Source: Mixia osmundae IAM 14324 (taxonomy: Eukaryota > Basidiomycota > Mixiomycetes > Mixiales > Mixiaceae). From it: a stretch of 64,000 nucleotides of DNA. Each line of letters begins with the position of its first letter. Position 1 is the first letter of the stretch. The stretch lies in NCBI RefSeq assembly GCF_000708205.1, contig NW_014575557.1, forward strand, positions 779,380 through 843,379, given 5' to 3'. The position numbers were made by a program, and so were the translations under genes. The notes beneath the pieces were generated by a model. The model searched no databases. It was not told where the DNA came from and saw only the letters and a list, made by a program, of their open reading frames with translations. Of the stretch, positions 55,247 to 64,000 are shown piece by piece.

Positions 55247-56624
55247 ATGGCCGAGCTCACACCGTTCGGGTCGGCGCTAGCAGGAGCGTTTGGCGGTGTC
55301 ATCTCAAACTCGATTGTGTGCGTGTCTCGCCTGCCCTGGCTATCATGCAGATGCTTATAGTCTTGCGAGCAGCTACCCTCTTGATACGTGCGTCGTTGTC
55401 TGACATAAGCACACTCACGCTCGCATACTGACATACGAGCGCACAGCGTCAAGACCCGCATCCAAGCAGATGCGAAGTCGACCGGCAGCACGGTACCGCC
55501 CCCGTCAGTCAAAAGAGACAATGCTCCCCGACGGTTGCACGGTCCAGTCAGGCCGGGCATGCGCCTCGTTTTCAAACAGATCCTCAAGGAGCAGGGCATC
55601 GAGGGTTTCTACAGAGGCTTCTCGGCCAGCATGCTCAACACGTTCAGCATGCAATTGTGCGTCTCTCGCGCCTTTGGCTTCAGTGGCCTGCAATTCGCTG
55701 ACTGCTTAAGCGTTGTGCAGTGCATACTTTTACTGGTACACTCTCGTCAGACAGAGCTACGTCAAACGTATCTATCCCACTTTGCCAGGCACCCCCAACA
55801 CGCCTCCGAAAGCACTCGGTACTGCGCAAGTCTCCTCTTTCTCGGCGACTCCTTTTCGCAGCAAGCTGATTGATGCTTTGATGGGACAGTACTGAGCTCA
55901 CACTAGGTGCCATCGCTGGCGCTATCGCACAGCTCTTCACCATCCCAGTCTCAGTCATCGCAACACGACAACAGCTCGAAATCTTCAGCACCCACCGCAC
56001 CTTACTCGAGACTGCCTCCGACATTCTCAAGGACGACGGCATATCAGGCCTATGGCGTGGACTCAAGCCCTCCCTCATTCTCACCGTCAATCCCGCTATA
56101 ACCTACGGCATGTTTGCTCGCCTCAAAACGGCCCTTCTCGGACCAGATGGAAAGATGACACCAGGCAAAGCGTTCATCATTGGCGCGCTCAGCAAGACAC
56201 TGGCGACCGTCGTCACCTTTCCCTACATCATGGCCAAAGTCAGGCTGCAGGCCAAGTATGACGATGATGGCGAGATTGCTACGCCGCCTCCCACACCACG
56301 CGGCGGCGCAGCCAGTCATCCGAGCTCAGCAGCCAAAGCATTGCAGAAGAGACAAAAGAAGAAGGACAGATATACTGGCGCTTTCGATGTTCTTGCGCAG
56401 ACCTACAAGGCCAAAGGTCTCGCCGGATGGTATCAGGTCAATCTGAGCCTAGCCTCCACGGATCAAACGCTGACTTGTGGGCGCAGGGCATGCAAGCGCA
56501 AATTATCAAGGCAGTGCTCTCGCAGGCGCTGCTCTTTGGCATCAAAGACATGCTTGAAGCCTACACGATCGCCCTCCTTGCAGCGTATGGCCGCGTTCGG
56601 GGCCATCAGATTGGACTTGCATGA
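55247..56624 (+). CDS. Peroxisomal-type mitochondrial-carrier-family transporter
   Basis: Six exons: 55247-55317, 55373-55387, 55447-55656, 55721-55825, 55890-56436 and 56487-56624; 361 residues. Three carrier repeats are seen: YPLDTVKTRIQAD, IPVSVIATRQQLE, and FPYIMAKVRLQAK, each with the PX[DE]XX[KR] type loop though only the first keeps a clear Asp. The overall resemblance is to PMP47/Ant1 (SLC25A17), peroxisomal exchangers of ATP, CoA or FAD. Exon 2 is 15 nt and encodes YPLD with parts of the flanking codons, the core of the first carrier signature. Intron 4 (55826-55889) has a perfect GC donor GCAAGT; it gives GTATELTLGAIAGA. Substrate is inferred from family. Confidence 0.88.
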
Positions 56625-56798
56625 CACAGATACCCCACGGAACTCGCTTAGAGATCTTTAGCTTGTTTGCATACCATGACGAGCTGCAAATGTACATCTC
56701 TAGATGCGAGCTGTGATTGTACCAGCTGAAATACAAGCGACCTACTCGACTTGCGAGGCGGTGGTGGCAACAACAAATGCGCTTGCCCCAGGTAGGGT

Positions 56799-58806
56799 CT
56801 ATCGTCGATCCAAGACGCGAGGACGCATGCTTGCGACCTTGCCGCCAGAGTGTCTAGCCGAATCGAATCGCGGCGGCGCAGTCGAGAAGTCAGGAGGTCC
56901 TCTCGAACGATCGTCTCGATGAGAAGCCGCGCCCTGAGGATGATCATGCTGTCTGGCCATCTTGAACGGATTGCTCTGATACTTCTGCGGCAAGTAAGCG
57001 GGATGATGCTCGTGATCGGCACTCGCTTTGCGCTTGTGCGTCTCGTTGTGACCATTCGAGCTGCCAGCGTGCGACATGTTGCGGGAGGTGCCGGCATGCG
57101 AAGCCACCGAAGGCGTCCCACTACTTGGCGATGCGCCATTTATGGCAGCGCTGAGTGAGACATCTCGAGCGTAGAAAAGGACATAGGCTGTGCTCGACTG
57201 ACGAGGCATGCGCTCAGACGGACTGACATGCGAGTCGTCCATACGATTCCATGAGCCGACCGAGTCGCGTACGTGAGCAATGTAATGGCCCGACTGAGGA
57301 CCACCACCTGCATGATGGACGATGCCGTAAAGGCGATAACGCAGTCCCTGAATGCATGTGAGCACTTCAGCCCTACCAATGGTGATCATTAGGGCTCACC
57401 TTGCCGTGATCCTCGCTGGTATGTCTACCCAGATTGAGATCCTCATCGAATCCTATAGAGCGACCAATCTTTTTGCCGAGAGGTGTGAATCGTTTGAGGT
57501 GCAGCGTAAGGACCTGAGGAGGTGACTGGATGGTGTACTGCTTGGTCGCCTCTACCATCCTAGTGCATGCTTCGCACTTGTACTTGTTCTGACCTCGTAA
57601 ATCGTCTGGCTGAAAGAACCGCCGGAGTGCATCCCGCAAATGGTCTAGGCCTTGTATGTCGAGCGACAGATCGAGGAAAGATTCGAATGTGTCCGAAGCA
57701 TGACCACATTTGTTGCAGAGCACACGCGAGCGTAACTTGCCGCCGAAGATACGGTGAATCATCGTTGTGTCCCGCCTTGCCTTGAGCGCATCACTGCATT
57801 GCGGGACCGTGAGCGACGATTTATATGACATGATGCAACCTACGGGGGCACGCCGGCAAGCTCATGTTGCTGCATGCCATCAATCACGAAGCGCAAAAGC
57901 TCATGACTGTCCTCCTGTCGGCCTAGGCGGAAATGCTTGGCGATGCCTGTCACTGTTGTCAGGGGAAGAACAGACCATGAAAGCAAGTGCACGCACGTTT
58001 GAGATTGTCGGTGAAGCCTCTCGGCGTGAGTGGCGATCGAGACTGACCAAAGCAGCGATTGATGAGATCTTGCATGACACAGACGAGACAGAATTGAGAG
58101 CGTCCTGTGAGGTAACCTGTCATCACAATCAGGACGATGCTCATCTCATCAGGCGAAGGCCCCCACAAGTCCGTTCGCTGTGCCAGTGCGTGCCTGTGAG
58201 AGCAGAGACAAGTGGCGCGGTATGCACGAGGACCTGAAGTGCAGAGTTGAGAAAGCATGTGTTACCGACGTTGTTGAAACCTGGACCAACCCGAACTCGT
58301 CTCGGCCATGAGAGAGATATGCCACGAGCGATTTCGGGCGTCGACGCTACATTTCTCGCAGTTGCCGCAGGCGAACGGGGCTCAGGAGCTGAATATTGCA
58401 GCTTGACTTTCAGCGCGTGGCCATTGGTGAATGGTAGCTTGCTCGTGCTTGCGATAGGTCCTTCACTTGCGCATACATCTATTGCGCCTGCCGGAGGTCC
58501 GCTCTGGAGCTGGTCTGGCTTGCTGGCGGCGACAAATTGCACTCTGTCTTTGAGCAGCTGCTCGATCGTGCTTAATTGTCTGACCGGGTGGGCAGACATC
58601 AATTGAGATCCTGTCATGGGTGTGGACGGCGTGTCTTTTGGCTTGAGTGGGGACTTGACCGGCGAAGCCAGGAGAGCTCGTTGCGAATTTGCATCAACAT
58701 GCTGAATCTTTGGCGTTGTCTCTGACGCCGGCAAGAGCGATCTTTTGCCATGCAAGTTGAACACACTCGATGTCTCGGACGTGTGCGCAAACACTACGCC
58801 TGCCAT
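56799..58806 (-). CDS. USP36/UBP-type deubiquitinating enzyme
   Basis: Five exons on the minus strand: 58806-58167, 58116-57997, 57946-57844, 57793-57400 and 57347-56799; 601 residues. The catalytic Cys box is VGNTCFLNSALQVLVH (residues about 185-200), the middle contains RQEDSHELLRFV, the zinc pairs CNKCGH and CEAC, and the catalytic His box GGGPQSGHYIAHVRD, with a last SSTAYVLFYARD. This is a complete USP fold, nearest in memory to USP36/USP42-type enzymes (nucleolar in animals). Residues 1-170 and the last 120 are low complexity and basic. The ATG at 58806 follows an upstream frame without features. All introns are GT-AG, about 50 nt. It diverges from DPH6 over 139 bp. Confidence 0.92.
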
Positions 58807-58945
58807 TGCGCGGCACAGCAGCAGTGACGCCCGCCTGATGGAGCTCTCGAGGACGCGCGATACCAACTTTTCGCGATCACGCTCACCGGTGCTCACCGCG
58901 CTCAGCTGGCAAGAGCAGCCTTCTCTCATGACTCTTCGGTGACCA

Positions 58946-61034
58946 ATGAAGATCGTCGGCCTTCTCAGCGGCGGCAAGGACTCGTGCTTCAATCTTTGTC
59001 ACTGCGTTGCACAAGGACATCAAGTCGTCTGTCTCGCTAGTCTTGCTCCACCCAAGGGCACAGGCGAGCGCTCAACCTTGACGAACATGATCGTAAGCTC
59101 AAGACTCGCACAGATGAGCTCGACTCGTACATGTATCAGACTGTGGGCCAGGATGCCATNGAGACCNTAGCNCAGGCCATGCAGCTGCCGCTNTATCGCC
59201 GCATCATCACCGGCAAGGCGCTGGTGCAAACGATGCANTATGGCTCAGAAGGTGCCACAAACGGAGACGAGACAGAAGATCTGTATGAGCTGCTGCAAAA
59301 CGTCTTAGCAAGTGGTCTCACAGCGATTCGACCGTCCAGCTGAACGCGTACTGTAGAGGGAACATCCGGATGTGCGAGGGGTCTCAGTGGGCGCCATCCT
59401 GTCCAATTATCAGCGTATTCGCGTAGAGGATGTTTGCGCACGCCGCGGCTTGACTTCTCTGGCATACCTCTGGCAGCGAGACCAGAATGAGTTGCTTGAT
59501 GAAATGGCACAAGCTGGTCTCGTGTCCGTCTTGATCAAAGTCGCAGGTGCCGGACTGCGCACGCGCCATCTCGGGCAAAGCGTGACCAGCTCACCAATGC
59601 GAGAAGAGCTGCGACGGTTGCACGCAAAGTATGAACTGCATCCATGCGGCGAAGGCGGCGAGTATGAAACTTTCACGCTTGATTGCAGTCNTTTCAAACA
59701 ACGCATCGAGCTGTTCGTCTCTTATCCTCTGGCGGTAGGCAAGCTCACGTCATGTACAGTACAGAGACAGAGCTAGTGCTTAGCTCAGCCAGCGAAGACG
59801 ANTTCTCAACGGTAGCTCATCTTCGGATCAAGCGAGCGAGACTGGTCGATAAGTCACCAGGCATCGAGACACTCACTGTGCCTCCGCTGCTTGACGAATA
59901 CCATCTCGAGCTTTTGAGGCCATCAGGCGGCTCCTCGATGCCGCTCCCGTCAAGCATGCGAGACGCGATGCAGTCGGCTTTTGCCCCACCGCCTGCCGAT
60001 ACAAAGACGTGGCGAGTCTTATGCGATCTCACTAGCCCATGCGAAGGCGTGACTGCACAAGCTCGAGACTGTCTGCAGCGGCTTGCAGGTACGCTGAAGC
60101 AGTGCTGAGAGTATTGAGCTGACATGCACTGACAGCGCAAGCGAATGAACATATCGTCAGGCTGGTGCATCTCGATGTCCACCTGGCCGATATGACAGAC
60201 TTTGCTTCCATGAATGCGGTGTATCGAGACTTCTTTCGACACTCGCCGCCCACTCGAGCTTGTATCGCGCTGGATCTGCCGGGAAGTTGTCGCATCCGTA
60301 TTACTGGCGTTGGTGTCCCAGCTGCAGCGACTGTCGAGATTCTACATGTTCAAAGCCTGAGCTATTGGGCGCCTGCCAATATTGGACCTTATGCCCAAGC
60401 AGTAGCATGCGGCTCGCAGCTGTTCGTTGCCGGCGCCATTGGCATGCGACCTGCTGATCTGTCAATCGCTGAATCTACTTTATCCGCTGCGTCCGGAGCT
60501 ATCGATGCGAGCCGACTCGGTGCTGTTCTCGCGTCTCAGCATGTCGAGCGTATAGTCGCCGCTGCCAGTACTCGCCCAAAACGCATTCAAAGCTGCATAT
60601 GCTGGCTCAACGGGACGTCAGTCGACGGTATCGAGAGCAGCATCTACCGACGCGGCATGCATCAATGGCAAAGCAGCGTCNCCGCTTGTCTGTTCCTCGT
60701 CGCTGCCGGCTTGCCGAAAGACGCTTGCGTCGAGTACCAGACGACTTGGCATCTTATGTCAGCATCGAGCGAGGNNAGTGATGGAACAGATCTGGGGAGT
60801 CACTGTGGCTTATACGCCTATGAGACCCTGCCTCATACCCCGCCAGAGATCCACGGCTCCGACTGGACTCGTGTCTATCACACCGCCAAAGCCAAGCCGA
60901 CCGATGCGTGGCTTCACAAGCTTGGCGGCAACGAAGTCAGCGTCATCGAGGTAAGAGGGATTGCTACTTTTGTTAGTCAATGCTTCAGCGAATGCGAGCT
61001 TGTTGTGATGCCAATACAATTCAGCTCAGTGTGA
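58946..61034 (+). CDS. DPH6: Diphthine-ammonia ligase DPH6 with RidA-like tail
   Basis: Five exons: 58946-59063, 59114-59307, 59357-59712, 59760-60088 and 60136-61034; about 631 residues. Dph6 makes the last step of diphthamide on elongation factor 2, amidating diphthine with ATP and ammonium. The PP-loop SGGKDSCFN (residues 8-16), DELDSYMYQTVGQ, HPDVRGVSVGAILSNYQRIRVE and HPCGEGGEYETFTLDC are all present. Two RidA-like domains follow, as in fungal and animal forms. Introns 1 and 2 both need GC donors (GCGAGC and GCAAGT). The sequence holds several N bases (for example 59160, 59167, 59692, 60681), so residues there are unknown. The last 300 residues and the stop are uncertain; more introns may be hidden. 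Confidence 0.85.
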
Positions 61035-64000
61035 TCATTCAGAGGGGATCATGAGACTGCAAAGACTTGTCANGCGATAAGATAATCTAGATGCATTAGA
61101 GNGTAAGCGCTGAGAAATGCCAAGATCGCTTGTATAAATGCTGTCAGATGGCGGCTAGGTTGCTGTTGAGCCACGAGCTAAATCCGGCGAGCGAGCAAGC
61201 CTCCAAGGCTGGCCACATACGGTGGAGCACTTGTCGCAGGCAGATACTCTTCGTTCGCTGCGCATACCTCCTCTGAAGTTATCCATCGCTGATAGGTTGC
61301 AGAGCTACCTCCGGACTCCAGTGTTCATAGGCAAAGCAAGATCCAGAGGCGGTTGTCGTCTTCTTGCTGACCAGCTTCTCGTCTGAACGACCGAGCGCGC
61401 CTCAACTTGACGGCCGCGAGCACAGCAGGTCAAATCTCGTCGGCTTACGCTCGTCCGCTTGTGTCACNTCACGCGCAATTCCCCATCAGACGACAGTTCA
61501 CNACCCCTGCCTANNGGCCGCGGTCCCGGGCATGTTCCCAATTAGAGCGTCTGAAGCGGCTGTTGTCTTCTTGTTGGCCACGATTCTCGCCTCGACGAGT
61601 GAAGGCGCCTCTCCCCGATATTCGTTAGCGTCTTCAACAGTTCCAAAAGGATTATTGGCAGTTGCTCTCTCGCTGCTAGTCGCGTAGAAAAGGAGCTCCT
61701 CATCGAAAACGACCATTTTGCGAGAATGGCCTCGAGCTAGCTCCAGATCATCACAGCTTTCGCAAAGGGTCTGAACGGGCATGTCGATNTTGTTTCTTGG
61801 TCGCCAGAGCGTCGTTGACGAGCGAGCAGGCCTCCAAATGACAGCGTGGAGCAACCACGACTAGCCAAATGTTGNCGNCCAAGACTCTTCGTTCGCTGCA
61901 TCTCCCTGCATAGACTACCCGTCCTCGAGCATGCTGATCTCTGAGTGCTATCAAGTATCCTCGCAAGACAGTGGCGGACTTTGTTGTCGTGCTGGTCGAG
62001 ACTGGCGCGCGAGGGAGAAAAAGCACAGACGTGCTGATTATTTCTGCTCGGGCGAGTTCGGTGATCTGCGCGCCTTGTCCGATTGATCACGCGCCTGCAG
62101 ATCTGCAGCCAATGGAGTCGTCTAGCATCATAGCCTTCACGTCTCTCCACAAGCTCGGCCAGTGTCGTATGCTAGCTCCAAGCTGATGGCGAGACTGACG
62201 ATCATGCCGACACCGTATGCCTTTGGCGNTTCTCACGACAGTCTGGCGTATACCGTCCAGGGCCTTGCGCTACTTGTCTCGTACTTATCGGCAATCATAT
62301 TTGATCCTTCAGTGTCATCTCTGCCATTTGATGTGCATGATGAGCCTCAATGCATGCTTTTTGATTTCTCTGCGACTACTCCCGTCTTTGCATTCGCTGC
62401 TCGACATGTCCCAGCCACGCGCTATCACCACTTGTTGGTCAGAAAAGAGCAATCCGGACTCAGCCACCATCANACCTTTCGCGCGAGTGGNGTGGAGACT
62501 GCAAGCTGACAGNTCACGCTGTCATCATCGTCAAGCGGATGCACACTAAGCGAATCTATCACATCGATCTGTTTGCTGGCGCATGTGATTTTCATTGATA
62601 CATGTCCCTCTCTTCGTGCACATCATACGAGCAGCTCAAGCTGAATGTCATCCGCTGCAAGCAACTGAAGACTCTGATCTCATCGATTCCCCCGATGGTA
62701 CTTTGAAACCGAACGGCACCAAGGATTTTGAATCTGTCCTATAACAATCCAGCAACAAGTGAGCACCTTCATCGAAGACAAAGGAACGTCCGAAGAAGTG
62801 ACAGCAGTGGCCGAGACAAGTAGCCGGACCTGAAGACTATCCCGCTGATAATTCCAAGTGCACAGTAAAGATATGGTGAAAGATGATCACACGCACCAAG
62901 CCGTCTGTCAGCCGTACACCTCGCCGTGTCACATATTGGACACTGTGTCAGGCCTGNNNTTGAGTCTGTAAAGCTAGTGGCGATCTATTGCTTGCAATGA
63001 TCTGATGAAACATATCACCTGCATGAGCCCACTCAACGCAGCGATGACCATCATGTCAACATTNAANACGCATCTCAGCAGCGGGAAATCATCCACTGCT
63101 GTCGACGTCCGCGCGAGCAATCAATCCATCAGTCGTCCGCTAGATATCATCCTGGAGACTATTGATGTATGGTACCGTCTCAAGGCACGACCTCCGCTCT
63201 GGTATTGCGAGTGAAGATACTCCAGTGTGCTCTGAAGCACAATCTCATGGATGTCACTTGTGTTAGGGCGCAGGCTGACTCTCCGTCCCTTTGAACCGTC
63301 GTAATTGGTGCAGGGAGGCCAGACGATCTCTCAAAATGCAAGTTATGTCGCGTTACAGTGATGGCGACTGGATGTCGTCCCGATGAAATGCAGCAATACG
63401 ACAAAGTAAAGAGTATGAGGATCTCCGCTAAAGTCGCTGTGGTCAAGCGAATGTCCTGCCAACGCGCCTAGATAAATCACGCCAATCAGATACACGGGTG
63501 ATTAATAACTTTCCCATGAATTACGCAATATTGAGTTTTGGCAAAGCAGATTGAAGAAATCCCCTGGCATTTCACTACTCGACAATGGCAGAGCGGCGCT
63601 ATCCTTCCTGATCGTCGACATAAATCATCAAGATTACTCGCCCCCCTGCTATAGCTTCCTTTCGCAATTTCTCGCTCAGTCGTCCAGTCCGATCATGTAT
63701 CGTCGAGTAACGCATATCTTGCAAAGTCCAGTCGACACGACTGCCACGAGCTGCCAAATCAGGCCAAGTCGCGTCGCTCATCTTCCTTCATGCCGCCGAC
63801 AGCAGCTGTAGACACCGCAAGCTACTGTCACTGATTCCACGCTCAGACATGGTCAGATCATGCATCACCACGCCGATAGTCAGAGAGCGTGGGACACTAG
63901 CCAGCAATCAATTTTCACTGGCGACTAGCTACGAGGCAATACGTCAGGCTAAAGGAGTGTCAGCAAGACGATCTCATCTACCGCAGTGAGAACAGCAGCG
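61035..64000. other. N-containing tail with no convincing gene
   Basis: Scattered single N bases and small N runs continue through this stretch. Open frames are short, interrupted by N, and show no family motifs. Diverged repeated segments are visible near 61.19-61.91 kb. No telomere repeat, tRNA or transposase was seen. It is most likely low-quality sequence near an assembly gap, possibly with decayed repeat DNA. Confidence 0.4.

Noticed and set aside
54192-63310. Similar TTGAACCGTCGT-type strings near 54194 and 63292
   Set aside because: Only about 17 shared bases with no flanking similarity; chance is likely, and no tRNA arm structure fits.

Overview
This window is nuclear DNA of a gene-dense fungus, most likely a basidiomycete. 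I see 34 recognisable protein-coding genes in about 61 kb, base composition around 55% GC, and about 105 inferred introns, nearly all 40-65 nt, often with a CTGAC- or CTAAC-like branch site 10-25 nt before the AG. The gene set is eukaryotic and fungal: Arp2/3, MLH1, Rax1, 26S proteasome Rpn1, mitochondrial Atp19 and Pam16, Cwc2, Iwr1, Dph6. Compactness and tiny introns fit a Pucciniomycotina yeast-like genome such as Mixia, but that placement is inference. Scattered N bases from about 59.15 kb rightward suggest a contig edge.

Layout: 1-13.6 kb carries the 3' part of an XPG/GEN1-like nuclease, an SLC45-like sugar transporter, a DUF202-like membrane protein, ARPC5, a small secreted protein, a degenerate eIF4A-like protein with a long N-terminal extension, MLH1 and RAX1. 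14-25.8 kb carries a DUF4048-like protein, a CBS-domain protein, SQT1, a MATE transporter, a cytochrome b5-acyl-CoA dehydrogenase fusion and RPN1. 25.8-36 kb carries ATP19, a histidine phosphatase, S-adenosylhomocysteinase, a mitochondrial J protein, a GIT1-like transporter, a GNAT acetyltransferase, a mitochondrial HMG-box protein and a GPI-type wall protein. 36-50 kb carries an SLP1 SUN protein, a conserved unknown, a RING-H2 protein, GUT2, IWR1 and an AA11-like copper monooxygenase. 50-61 kb carries GMPPA, CWC2, a small secreted protein, PAM16, a peroxisomal carrier, a USP36-type deubiquitinase and DPH6. From 61 to 64 kb I see no convincing gene.

The genes are mostly single housekeeping loci rather than an operon-like system. 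Many neighbours alternate in orientation: divergent pairs share promoters of about 140-230 bp, and several convergent pairs end 20-40 bp apart, so their 3' transcripts must overlap.

Two things stand out. First, about ten introns can only be spliced in frame with a GC donor (GC-AG), near 10% of those I modelled, far above the roughly 1% usual in fungi. Second, the eIF4A-like protein at 6.56-9.10 kb keeps the helicase fold alignment but has lost essentially every ATP-binding and hydrolysis motif. All exon boundaries were worked out by eye from reading frame, splice signals and family conservation; no search was run.
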